Shown here one piece after another: positions 52,540 to 63,800 of a stretch of 64,000 bases of DNA. The notes below the pieces were generated by a model that had not been told where the DNA came from, searched no databases, and was given only the letters and a program-made list of their open reading frames with translations. Source of the stretch: Dactylorhiza incarnata (taxonomy: Eukaryota; Streptophyta; Magnoliopsida; Asparagales; Orchidaceae); contig JAWHQI010000004.1 of NCBI GenBank assembly GCA_033032865.1, positions 23,046,001-23,110,000 of the forward strand, given 5' to 3'. Each line of letters starts with the position of its first letter. Position 1 is the first letter of the stretch. Both the position numbers and the translations under genes were made by a program.

Positions 52540-54777
52540 ATGACTATGCTCGATCTCTTAAAGACTCTTCCATCGAAATCGAACTCTCCTGGGAAGAAGA
52601 AGAGTGTTAGCTCGAAGAAAGGAAAGAAAGTGCCAAAAATCTTAACAAAAGTGAGCACTTCAAAGGAGACCGCCCGATCTCCGTTAAAGAAAACTGAGCT
52701 TCCTGATGGCTTGATCATGCCAGTCTCTGTTGCTTCTGATCCGTCTAATACTTCTTCAGATCCTGTATGGAAATTGCCTGACTTTTCCATTTCTTTTAGT
52801 TGTCAGAAATCCGTGGAGGCACTGGATCAAACATCTTCCAAACTTCCTGAGACCGCCTCTACCGAGGTCATTCTGGCTAGGCTGCGTCAGAAGAAAGCCG
52901 AGGCCGAATCCTTGAGGCAGAAGATTGCTGACCAGGAGATCGCTGCAAAGGGCAAGAAGAGAAAAAATTCAAGTCCATCTAGTTTGACTTATAAGAGGAG
53001 CAGAAGAAATGAGGAAGGAAAAGATGTGACCGCCATGGAGGCGACCGTATTTTCTGAATCCATCGACCTGGAAGACTCCGCTGAGTTTCAGAAGGTGAAT
53101 GTTAAGGGCGATCTCCCTTTCCTTCCCGCGGTCTCAGCCTTACCAAGAGAGGATGATTCTGGGTTAATCGCCTACCTTGATGAGGTTTCTTCTAATAATT
53201 CATCTTTTTCATCATTGCAGGTGTTGGATCCCTTAGAGGCTTCAGCTCTCAAAAACGATGTTGTTGATAAGGAGATCGCGGACAGGGAGAAGGAGATCGC
53301 TGACGCAGCGATCAAGGTAAAGGAAGAAGAAAGGAAAAAGATGGAAATGGAAGAGATGATGAAGAGGAAGAAAGAGAAAGAGGTAGAGGAACAGAGGGAA
53401 AAAGAGAAAGAAAAGGAGAAAGAAGAAAAAGATAAGAAAGAAAAGAGGGAGAAGAAGGAGAAGAAAAAGAGAGAGGATGAGGAGAAGAAGAAAGACAAGG
53501 AGAAGAAAGAGAAAAAAGAAAGAGAGGAAGAGGAGAAGAGGAGAGAGGTGGCTAAGACCGTCGAGGAAGAGAAGAAGAAGGAGGCGGTCAGAGTTGCTGA
53601 GGAGAGAGCGGCTCTGATCGCTGAGGAGAGGAAGAAAGAAGCGGTCAGGGTCGCTGAGGAAAAGGCGGCCCTGATCACTGAAGAGAGGAAAAAAGATGAG
53701 GTCTTGCAGACTTTGGAGGGCAAAAACACTGAGGAGGAGATCACGGAGAAGCTGCAGATCGCTAAGGAGAAAGCTGCACTTTCTAGCGGTCTCCTGGACG
53801 ATTCTCTTCAGGGAGATCGTTCGAACAAGGCTGCAGCAGATCGTGCGGCGGCGGTCTCGATTTTGCGAGATGGTAAGAATAAAATGATTCTCCAGTCAGT
53901 TGAGTTCCTTCCATTACCTACAGTTCGTTCTGTTTCTCCTGAGAGAAAGCGTGAGATCGTCTTTATTGAGACCGACGATATCCCCTTGAGTAATGAAGAG
54001 TTGAAAAGAAGAAGAAAAGAGGGAGAGAAGTCGTAGAAAAGAGATTTGGAAAGAATGGATCTGGAGCGTTTAAGGGGATCTGATCGCCTTTCACTGACCG
54101 CAGATCCCGCGATCACTAAAGATACCGGGAGAGCTTTACGTGACTGCGGTCTCAACTTCTTTCCAAGTATTCTTTCTGTTTATTTAAAGAGCTTATCTGA
54201 TCGTATGTTCGTGATTGGAATAATCCATCTCTTGTGACCGCAGATGACGATGATGCTGAGATCGAGGAGGGAGAACTTCCTCTGCACATCAAGATCTCCC
54301 CTCAGCTAACCAACATCCTTAACCCAATGTTCGAGGATGTTCGCTCTATGCTGATGAGGGAGCGAACTCAGAACGATCAGATTCGCGATCTCGAAGGGAA
54401 ATTGCGCACCAACGAGAAGAGGATTCGAGAAGAATGCGATCTGAGGACTGCAGAGATCGCGCGAGCTCTCAAGAAGGCTGAAAAGGAGGCTGAGCACTAC
54501 AAGGGAAAGGCTGCGGCGCTGTCCGCGGAGAATGAGAGGCTGAGGAGCGGTCATGGAAAGATGCTGATGCGACCGGGTACCTCCAGCGATCATCCAGCGG
54601 AGAGACAGCAACCTGAAATTGTACTGATCCCTATGGAATAGGTGTACAAGGAGATGTCAAAAATTCATCGATCTGCAATGCTGGCCAATCATAGCTTGGT
54701 GTCGGTTATGGCCGCAGTGAACGATATGCAAGATGTCGCAGCTCATATAGGGAGAAACAGGCCTCCTAGGAGATGAA
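52540..54777 (+). pseudogene. Antisense gene 1 of H: charged coiled-coil protein
   Basis: Exon 1 is 52540-54139, the intron 54140-54243 (GT...AG), and exon 2 54244-54777. The splice keeps the frame. Two in-frame TAG codons (54034-54036, 54639-54641) interrupt it. The first 30 residues are Ser/Lys-rich (MTMLDLLKTLPSKSNSPGKK), and a basic KGKKRKNSSPSSLTYKRSRR stretch looks like a nuclear signal (inference). Residues about 245-400 are an extreme Lys/Glu coiled coil. Exon 2 adds another coiled coil and ends NRPPRR. It runs opposite to gag-pol and resembles the D gene in position, ends and promoter. No enzymatic motif is seen. Confidence 0.7.
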
Positions 54778-55070
54778 CATTTAATTTGAGACCGAGCGGT
54801 CTCTGGATTTAAACAATATATTTTGTAAAATTTTACTATTATTTTTCCATATATTTGTGTGGCTGTTTTAATTTTAATGTTTTGTGCGGTCTTGATTTGT
54901 TAAGTTTCGATCTCTTTATGCCTGGGTTGCTTGTATTGCTGCTGTGTTTTTATTGATTGAGATCGCCAACCATAGTATGCTCACATAACTTTGCATAGGT
55001 CGAGCGGTCTAAATATTTTTTGCTGGGCGGTCTTCAAGATGTAATGATTACGAAATGACCCTTCGTCTTC

Positions 55071-55078
55071 TATAAATA
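55071..55078 (+). promoter_or_regulatory. TATA box of antisense gene 2 in H
   Basis: TATAAATA lies 36 bp before the ATG at 55114. The short distance suggests that either the leader is very short or the next ATG (55150) is used. The region 54778-55070 between the two antisense genes contains only GCGGTC-type words. Confidence 0.65.
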
Positions 55079-55113
55079 GCCGTCTTCATGACCTTTATTT
55101 TACGCTTTCTTGA

Positions 55114-56858
55114 ATGCGCTCTAAACACCGATCTCATCGATCGCTAAAAATGGTGTCCGCTCGTGCTTCTTCTGCCACCATCTTCCTGAATGCCGATCAC
55201 AAACAAGGTCGCCTATCAAAGGATGAATATATTGAGTTTATTAAGAAATATATGATCAAAACTCAGGTAGTTGTGAGACCGCCAACTGAACAAGAAAGGT
55301 TGAACTTTGTGGAGGAGAAAAAGTTTATTATTCCCATCGATCACTTTGATAATGGGTTGAGGATTCCCCTCCCATGGGAATGGCTAGAGATCCTGGAATA
55401 TTACGGCTTCGTGCTCGCCCAGTTGGCCCCGAACTCCATCGGTCTAGTTAATGTCTTCATCAATTACTTGAGATCGGAAAGAGTGAAATTTACAATGAAT
55501 CTGTTCCGCGCAACCTTCACCGCGAAGATCTTGAAGGAAGGCAGAAAGAAGGAAGAGTTCAAAGGGTTGATGTACTTTTCAGCAGATGGAATAAAAATCC
55601 TGAATCTTCCAAATAAAATCTCTTTCTGGACAGAGAGGTTTCTTGTCTTTGAAGGTGACCTTGGCGGTCTCAAAAACTCGCCTTCTCCGCGACCTGACAG
55701 TATCTTTAAGAAGATAAAAGCGGTCTCAGAAGAGGAGCTGAAAATCTTGGCTTTCTTGGCGGGCAAGAGGGTCGATCTTGTTCATTATCTAGCGATCTGG
55801 CCCGAGATCGCCGAGATTACTCCGGCTGAAAGTAAGCTTTTCTTGCGGTCTCGAATAATTTCCTTTCATGTCTTCTGTATGCTTTCCTAACTTTTTCCCG
55901 CTTTTTAGCGACCTTTGCGGTCCCTGTTCAAGATCCTATCTCCCCAGCTGCAGAGGTTCTTACTCAGAGGGAGAGGAGGCTGAAGCGTGAGGCCGACGTG
56001 TTCGGCATTACTTCTGAGACCGCCGAGAGAGTTTTTCCCTTGGTGGGTTTTAAAAGAAAAATGAAGGACGTCAAAGGAAAACCTCTTCTCAAATGGGCGG
56101 CCAAAGGGAAGTCTGTGAAGGTGTCCACTGATCTGCCCCTGTGGAGCGGGAAGGTGACCCGTCATGCATATGCGGTCACTTCGGCTTTGTATGGGAGAAA
56201 AAATACAAATGAAATATTAAATATCGAGACCGATGCGCTCCCCGACCTCTGTGCCCAGGTGACCGCCAGAAGTACAATCTTAAATCATCATATGGGGCGG
56301 TCTCTTCGCAGCGCTCTGGACGAAATAACTGCCTTGCAAGAAGAAAGAAAAGTGAGAATTTTGCTTATATTTTATGAACGTGTTACCTATGATCGCGCGG
56401 TCTAACATATATCTCTTTTGCAGCAATTTGAAAAAGCAGCTTATGACCCTGAGAATCCAGCTTTCCAGAGGGCTTTGATGCACCATATAAAAGAGACCGC
56501 CGACCAGGTGCTGGATGAGGTCCGTAACCGTGGTGGATTCACTGAAGAATTCAAAGATGTTTCGTTCGCCGATCTCTTCCCTGATGCGGCGCAAAGAATT
56601 GAAGAACAATCTGTGACCGCTAAAGAGACCGCGGATGCTGCTGAGTCTGCTGATGCTGCTGATGAGACCGCAGTCCAAGAGGAGAATGTGGTGATCGAGG
56701 ATGAAGAAAGTGGAAGCCGCTATACCCTTGGCCTAGATTCCAGTTCGAGCTCAAGCTCTGGATCTAGAATTCCGGGGAATAGTTTAGAAGAATCCTCTGC
56801 AGAGACCGGTTCTTCCCCCTCGAGTGAGCGGTCTTCTAAAAGGTCAAGGAGAGAGTGA
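55114..56858 (+). CDS. Antisense gene 2 of H: putative gypsy-type transposon (Transposase_28-like) protein
   Basis: A complete three-exon model stays in frame: 55114-55831, 55909-56351 and 56424-56858, with GT...AG introns of 77 and 72 nt, giving 531 residues. Exon 1 has the PF04195-like core (IPIDHFDNGLRIPLPWEWLE, then EYYGFVLAQLAPNSIGLV and FINYLRSERVKFTMNLFRATF). Exon 2 contains a basic segment (VGFKRKMKDVKGKPLLKWAA). Exon 3 is acidic and Ser-rich and ends with the basic tail SSKRSRRE. The homologue is D 18280-20202, which is decayed. Similar antisense frames are known in some Tat-type elements. The biochemical role is unknown, and no transposase triad is visible. Confidence 0.8.
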
Positions 56859-58396
56859 ATTGTAATGATTTTCATTTTTCTTTTTTGGAGACCGAGTGGT
56901 CTCGTTGTAATAGATATTTCAGAAAATATATAGAAAATTGGATTTCTGTTAGATTCTGAGTGAATTTGTTCTTGATGTATATATCTATTTGTTCTGAGTT
57001 AGAATCGGCATTCGATCTCAATGCCCTAAGTTTTTCACATAATTTCATGCCAACATTAAAAAACCTCAGGTGACGATCTCTTGGAAAAACGCTAAAGACC
57101 TTGAAGTAAAAACCGATACTTTATATACACAAGACTACTCTGCGATCTCGAGATAATCAGATCACTAAAAGAAATTCAACAACTTAACTGTGATCAGAAA
57201 ATAGCCAACTTATCCATAATAGTCATGCGGTCTCATATTACACAGGTCGCAATATAAGAAAAATATAACTTGAAGACGATTTGAACTCATTACACTCTGG
57301 GTGATCGGCTCCCAAATGACTTTCAGGAAACCTGTTTGATGACCCCTTGATGACCAATATTTTTTGAAAAGGAAAATGATAGCTCTTCATGGATCTCCAG
57401 TTCAGCGATCACATTATATTCAGACCGCCCCTTTTGAAGAAAAACCCAACTTTCACTTGATGAGGAACAGAGTATCATGATCATTCCATATAGCTTTGAA
57501 TAGCAGAAAGTATTGGAATCTCAAGTTTCCCGGGATCGGGCCGATCTCTATCAAGCTGGCATAAGGGATTTCTGAATAGCGACCTCAATTATCCTGAAAA
57601 AGTTATATCCGGCGATCGTAAATGACTCAAATCGCTCTTTGGAGAAAGTAGGAAAGAAGAACATGCGGTCTCATAAATTGCTGACCGCCCGATCCCAGTA
57701 CAAAAGGATGAATAAGATTTTCTTTTTGTAGTAAGAAGATGGAAAAAAGGGATCTCAAAAATGATCCAAAAGGATGTTGTAGTCATGCCGCGGAGGCTAT
57801 ACCGACATTGCCTTTTTTTTTAAAGGATTACCGAGTTTACTGCAAACATGCCAATCTAAGGTTCAGGCGACGGTCATGGATGTTTTTGACCGCCCCTTAC
57901 CTAACCACGCTTCAACGAGTATTCGAGAGTTACGGACAAAAATGATTGGTAGGGCAGGTGTGGTCGTGCCGCGGAGGCTATACCGACATTGCTTTCCCTG
58001 AAAGATCACTAAGATCGCAACAATGTCCTTCCTAATGCATGACAGAGCTGAGCCAGCCACCTAGACCCCCTTGAAATGCTGAGGTGTGCCAGATGTCAGC
58101 AAGGACCCGGTATCCTAAACTTCCACCGCTCAAGCTTGGCGAGCTACTGCTACACAGATTCGAAATCTCCCCGACATCTGTGGTCCCGACAGAATTACAC
58201 GTTGAGCTAACAAGTCGAGGGGGAAGATAGTAGGATCCGTCGATGTCTCACTTGAGAGGTTTTTGGCTTTTCAAGAAATAACTTATTCTTAAAACTTATC
58301 ATCCATCACTCGTATTGTGAATGCTTTGATAATACCTGCGTGATATTTGAGAGAAGAAAAGTGAGGAAAAGAATGAGTGAATCGGATACAAACATT
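56859..58396 (-). other. 3' non-coding region of H between pol and the antisense genes
   Basis: No gene is recognised. A 26-bp direct repeat (TGCCGCGGAGGCTATACCGA plus CATTGC) occurs at 57786-57811 and 57967-57992, 181 bp apart. GACCGC/GCGGTC words continue to about 57900. This corresponds to the place of the 96-bp array in D, but no array has formed. Confidence 0.65.
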
Positions 58397-60850
58397 TTAA
58401 GAAAAGAAGAGTTTGAGATCATCTCCGCTCCATGAATGAGACAATTCTTTTCGTTCATAAGTTTGGAGATGGTAAGCACCATTTTTAAGCACGCTCTTCA
58501 CCACAAACGGCCCCGCCCAGTTTGGGTTAAGCTTTCCAACTGAACCAGCTCTTGCTGCTGTATCTATTTTCTTCAGAACTAGATCCCCAACAGCGAACTC
58601 TTTGGTTCTTACATTTTTATTGAATAGCCTCGCCATTCTTCTCTTCACCTCTTCTTGCCTGATGATTGCCGTATCTCTCAACTCTTCAATTAAATCAAGG
58701 TTGCATTTTAGCTCCTCATCATTTCCTTCCATCCAGTCAATTTGATTCTGTTGTGCTAATAATACTCTTAGGCTTTTTACTTCAAATTCCACCGGAATAA
58801 GGGCTTCGGAACCGTGTGATAATTTGAATGGAGTCTCCCCAGTAGCAGAACTTGGAGTTGTCCTCAAGGTCCATAAGACGGAAGGTAGTTGTTCTGCCCA
58901 GTTGCCCCTGACATTTTCTACCTTCTTTTTCAAGAGATTTATGATGAGTTTGTTGGCAGCTTCTACCTGCCCATTGCTTCTTGGGTGACGCACATAAGCG
59001 AAATGTAGCTCAGCGCCAATTTGCTTACAGAAATTAACAAGAGTTGAATTATTGAATTGAGAACCGTTATCCATGATGATTGCCACTGGAATTCCGTGTC
59101 GACATACTATCTCTCCCCAAATAAAGTTTTTCACGGCTTGAGTCGTAATTTTGGCCAATGCTTTTGCCTCTATCCATTTGCTGAAATAGTCAATCATGAC
59201 TATAATATATCGACGTTGCCCACTTGCCATAGGGAAAGGCCCAATCAAATCCATTCCCCAAACTGCAAACGGCCATGGATTTGCTATCGACTTGAGTTGT
59301 TGAGCCGGCTGATTTTGGAGAGGAGCAAACTTCTGGCACTTTACACATTTCTTAGCAAATTTTTCCGCATCTTTCCTCATTTGAGGCCAAAAATAGCCTT
59401 GCCTCAGAATTCTTTTCTCCAAAGTTCTAGCCCCAGAGTGACTTCCACATTCTCCAGAATGGACCTCCTGAATGACCGTTGGAATTTCCTCCTCCGAAAC
59501 ACACCGTGCCAATGGCGAAAGGAAAGTTCTTCTATAAAGCACTCCTGCAACAAGATAATAGTTAGCCTCTTTTCGTTTAAACCTTTTTCTATCTTTTATT
59601 GATGAATGGAGCTCTCCAGTCGAAAGATATAGAACAAATGGGTCCATCCAAGACGGATGCTGATCAATCTCCATGACCTCTCCTTCTTCAATTGCCGGGT
59701 GAAACAATTCCGAAGTCGTTCCTCCTGAGAGAAGTCCAAATTTTGCCAACTCATCTGCTTCCATGTTCTCACCTCTTGGAATATGGTCGATGGTAAAGCT
59801 TTTGAACTTCCCTACCTCGATTTTTACCAGAGTTAGATACCGCTTTAAAATACTATCTCTAGTTTCGAAAGTTCCATTTACTTGAGAAGCCATCACTAAA
59901 GAATCTGTGAAGACTTTGACATCATCAATTCCCAGTTCTCTAGCAAACTTAAGACCAGCTAGCAAAGCCTCGTATTCTGCCTGATTGTTTGTTACTTGAA
60001 AATAGAACTTCAGCGCTTGATCCAGCCTTACTCCATTTGGGTTGATTAAGATAACTCCTGCCCCGGAAGAATTTTTCCCTGAGGCTCCATCCACGAAGAT
60101 TTTCCAGGCAAGGGGCACTCCGACCCCCTTCTGCGACTCAACTTCTTTGGCATCCAACATGAAGTCTGCTAAGACTTGAGCTTTGATCGCCACCCTTGGG
60201 ACATAGGATATGTCAAACTCACTGAGCTCTATTGCCCACTTTGCCAACCTGCCTGAATGCTCCGGCTTCTCCAAGACATTCTTCAATGGAAGATCAGTAA
60301 CGACTAGAATCGAATGAGCTTGAAAATATGGTCTTAATCTTCTTGCTGAAGTTATAAGCATTAAGGCCAACTTTTTGAGAATAGGATAACGAGTCTCTGC
60401 ATTCTTCAGAATTCGATTCACGTAATAGACTGGGAATTGCTTCTTTTTCTCCTCTCGGACCAAAACAGAGCTTATGGCATCGGCTCCGACTCCCATATAC
60501 AAAAATAGATTTTCTCCCTCTCGCGGGCTTTGGAGCAAAGGGGTTGATGTCAATTGCTTCTTAAGCTGAGTGAAAGCATCATCACATTCCTTCGTCCACT
60601 CGAACCTACTCCCTCCCCGGAGGGTTTTAAAGAAAGGTGCACTCTTATCTCCTGAACGGGAGATAAAGCGACTTAAGCCTGCCATCCTCCCTCCCAGCTG
60701 CTGAATTTCTTTTGGGGATTTGGGAGGTGGCATTTCCAGTATGGCTCTTACCTTGTCAGGATTGGGTTCCAGCCCTTCTGGAGTAAGGAGGTGACCCAGG
60801 AATTTTCCTTTACTTGCCCCGAAAACACACTTCAACGGGTTCAACCTCAT
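58397..60850 (-). CDS. Pol of H, second part: RT thumb, RNase H, archaeal RNase H, integrase
   Basis: This is an open frame of 817 residues. The order is polymerase thumb (GHLLTPEGLEPNPDKV); a degenerate first RNase H (about 110-225, YMGVGADAISSVL without DAS); archaeal-type RNase H (about 245-380) with all acidic residues visible (FVDGAS, AEYEAL, FTDSLV, EADELA); integrase zinc domain (SGECGSHSG...CVKCQ, about 450-505); the core with GMDLIGPFP, IMDNGSQF and SNGQVEAAN giving D, D and E; and a C terminus with KLNPNWAGPFVV. No internal stop occurs. It is separated from the upstream frame by a one-base shortening of an A-run at 60916-60919. Confidence 0.92.
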   Translation of the reverse strand: MRLNPLKCVFGASKGKFLGHLLTPEGLEPNPDKVRAILEMPPPKSPKEIQQLGGRMAGLSRFISRSGDKSAPFFKTLRGGSRFEWTKECDDAFTQLKKQLTSTPLLQSPREGENLFLYMGVGADAISSVLVREEKKKQFPVYYVNRILKNAETRYPILKKLALMLITSARRLRPYFQAHSILVVTDLPLKNVLEKPEHSGRLAKWAIELSEFDISYVPRVAIKAQVLADFMLDAKEVESQKGVGVPLAWKIFVDGASGKNSSGAGVILINPNGVRLDQALKFYFQVTNNQAEYEALLAGLKFARELGIDDVKVFTDSLVMASQVNGTFETRDSILKRYLTLVKIEVGKFKSFTIDHIPRGENMEADELAKFGLLSGGTTSELFHPAIEEGEVMEIDQHPSWMDPFVLYLSTGELHSSIKDRKRFKRKEANYYLVAGVLYRRTFLSPLARCVSEEEIPTVIQEVHSGECGSHSGARTLEKRILRQGYFWPQMRKDAEKFAKKCVKCQKFAPLQNQPAQQLKSIANPWPFAVWGMDLIGPFPMASGQRRYIIVMIDYFSKWIEAKALAKITTQAVKNFIWGEIVCRHGIPVAIIMDNGSQFNNSTLVNFCKQIGAELHFAYVRHPRSNGQVEAANKLIINLLKKKVENVRGNWAEQLPSVLWTLRTTPSSATGETPFKLSHGSEALIPVEFEVKSLRVLLAQQNQIDWMEGNDEELKCNLDLIEELRDTAIIRQEEVKRRMARLFNKNVRTKEFAVGDLVLKKIDTAARAGSVGKLNPNWAGPFVVKSVLKNGAYHLQTYERKELSHSWSGDDLKLFFS

Positions 60851-63800
60851 ATTAAAAGTTCGAAGGGTTGCGAAAGTTTCCGAGAGGTCTCTAAGATGAG
60901 AAAAGAATAATTTACTTTTACCAAGAGGTCATCAACGTATACCTCAAGGTTTCTTCCTTTTTGACTCCTGAAAACTGTATCCATCATTTTCTGATAGGTT
61001 GCTCCAGCATTCTTTAGCCCGAAAGGCATTACGAGATAACAGAAGCAACCATCATTTGTGATAAATGAAGTATGAGGTATATCTGGTTTATGCATTCTGA
61101 TTTGATGGTAACCTGAAAAAGCATCTAAAAAACTCATAAAAGAATAACCTACCGCAGAATCTACCAAAGAATCTATCCGAGGCAAGGGGTAGTAATCCTT
61201 GGGGCAAGCTTTATTGAGTTTAGTAAAATCGACACACATCCTCCACTTCCCACCTGACTTCTTTACCATTACAACGTTTGACACCCATTCCGGGTATTGG
61301 ATTGGTTGGATGAACTTTGCCTTCAGGAGCTTCCCTACCTCTTCACGGATGGGCTGTGCTAGAGTAGTTGCAACAGACCTCTTCTTCTGCTGGATCGGGA
61401 TGAAGTTTGGGTCAAGATTGAGATGGTGGCAAGCAACATTCGGATCCACTCCAGGCATATCATCCGCCGACCAAGCGAAGATATCTAGATTTTGCAGAAA
61501 ACAAGAGATGAGCTGACTCTTGTCAGCTTCAGATAACTCAGCGTTGATGGAGAGGCTCTTGCTCTCATCTTCCTCGCTGATCCGGACCTCTTGAGTTGCT
61601 TGGGCAGGTTCCAAGTGAACTCCATCTCTTGCATCCTCCTCAATTTCCTCTGCAGATTGGATTTGTTCAGGAACTTCAATTGATTCAGCCATAATAACTT
61701 CTTGAGGAGAAGGGGACACGATCATGTTGACCGTCTTTACGTAGCATTCCCTGGCTTTCCTTGGGTCGCTCCTTATTCGGTGTTGTTTGCCGTTCAAGGC
61801 GAACTTCACCGCTTGATGATAGGTGGAGACAATGGCTTGATATGCATTCAAGAAGGGTCTTCCAAAGATGGCGTTGTAGCTACTGGGAGCATCAACGACT
61901 ATAAATTTGACCAGCTTCACTATCCCTCCCAGAATCACAGAAAGAGTGACGAGCCCTTCTACCTCTTTCTTCTCTCCTAAAAAACCATAAAGGGGGCCTT
62001 CAGTTGAAAGGAGGGTTTTACCTGTCTTCAACGCCTCGAAGGCAGGTTTGAAGAGCACATTGACTGAACTTCCTGTGTCAATCAGAATCTTCTCTACTGT
62101 AAAATTTTCAATTACAGCTTTGATGACGACCGCGTCGTCAAAAGGATTCACGGTCTGAGGAAGGTCTTCGTCACCGAAAGTGACCATTCCCCGGACCGGG
62201 GCTGAAGAGGTGGCAGCAACCTCTGATTGATAAACCCTTTTCAGACTAGCCTTCCTTAAGGATTTCGGACCTGCACCTCCGTGGATGCAGAAGAGATTGC
62301 CCAAGGCGCCTTCGTCATCAGCATCCACACATTCATTGGGAAAGCCGATATTGCCGAGATGGCCAATATCGTCCACTTCTTCGCATTCCCAATGGACTTC
62401 CGCTACTTCCTTAGCTTTGGAGGTTGAGGCTTTGGCAGAATCATTCTTCTTAATGAGATCTTGAAGCTTACCCTCCTTCAGAAGCTTCTCTAAGAACAGG
62501 AGGAGAGCTCTACAATCCTCTGTCAAATGTCCCCTATCTCTATGGTACTCACAGTAGAGAGTAGGATTTCTGGTCTTTGGATCCGAGTTTAGCGGAGCTG
62601 GCTTCTTGAAAAAGGGTTGCTTTTGAAGGATTTGGAGCACTTCACTCATAGAAACACCAAAGTCTGTAAAAGACTCTTGGGATTCATTGTAGAGCGAAGG
62701 AATGGGCAGAAGAGGAGGTTGGGCGTACTGGATCTGGTGGACTGGGGTGACTTGCGGAGCAGGGGTAGCAGGGGTTTGAAGAAATGAACCTTGAGGTGGG
62801 AAAGAATGGTTACCTCGATTGAAGTGGCCGTTGCGATAATTCTTACCTCTCGGAGCTGGAGGTGGGAGTTCTGGTCGAGGTTTTGAGGAAGACGGAGCCG
62901 AATAAAATCCCGCAGAGCCTTTCTGAGTGGCCCTGTTTGTCAAATTGCTCACAAAGGTGGGGTTGTTGATCTCCCCTTCTATGTAGCGATTGGCAATGCT
63001 GATCAGCTCCTGATAGGAGCTAGGCTCCTTGGTTGTGACTTTGAACTTCAGAGGACCCTCCTGCAGGCCACTGATCAAAGCCACCATATAGAGCTCGGGA
63101 TCCATATCCCTAACTCCCAAGATCTCTTTCTGAAAACGGTCAACGAAATGCGCCGCAGTTTCGTTGTCGCCTTGCTTAATCTTGAAGAGGGTCGCAGGAC
63201 CACTCTTCCTTTTCTTTGCAGTGGCAAATCTTAGAAGAAGCTCTTGCCTCAGGGCAGCAAAGCTCGAGATAGATTGACAAGGAAGCTTATAGAACCATTC
63301 CATGGCCGACCCATCAAAGGAGGTGACCATCAGCTTGCACCTTACCCCATCTGAAATGGTCCTGAGGGCAACGGCAGACTCAAAGGCTTGAAGATGGCAC
63401 ATTGGGTCGGTTTCTCCTATATACACTGGAAGGCGAGGTTCTCTGAATCCATGAGGGATCGGATCCCGATGAATCTCATCGATAAAGGGGGAAGGCTCCC
63501 CAAAAACAGAAGGTCCTGGAGGAGGAAGAAAAGGTGCGGGAGGATCTTGAGGGTAAGCAAACCCTTCTTCAAAATTCAGGGTCTGAGCCGGAGGCCCCTG
63601 GGCTGCGGATCGAAAAGAATTACGGCGGGAAGCGAACTCCTCATGCTGAGATCGCTGAGGAGCTGCGGGCTGGAAGACGGGGTGATCGCTCGGCTGACCG
63701 CCTGCCATGCGGTCAAGAGTAGCGACCTGAGAGGTTTGAGGAAGGATCTTCTGGGAGATCGCGGCTAGAACCTGATTCATAGCCTCAATCTGCTTCGCAG

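Noticed and set aside
53172..53744. 190-residue Ser/Phe-rich minus-strand frame in H
   Set aside because: It is the complement of the Lys/Glu coiled-coil exon of antisense gene 1. The low-complexity complement explains the lack of stops.
52540..56858. Host genes lying between two retrotransposons
   Set aside because: Order, TATA boxes and protein type are mirrored inside element D, and the block lies between H pol and the H LTR, so they belong to the element.
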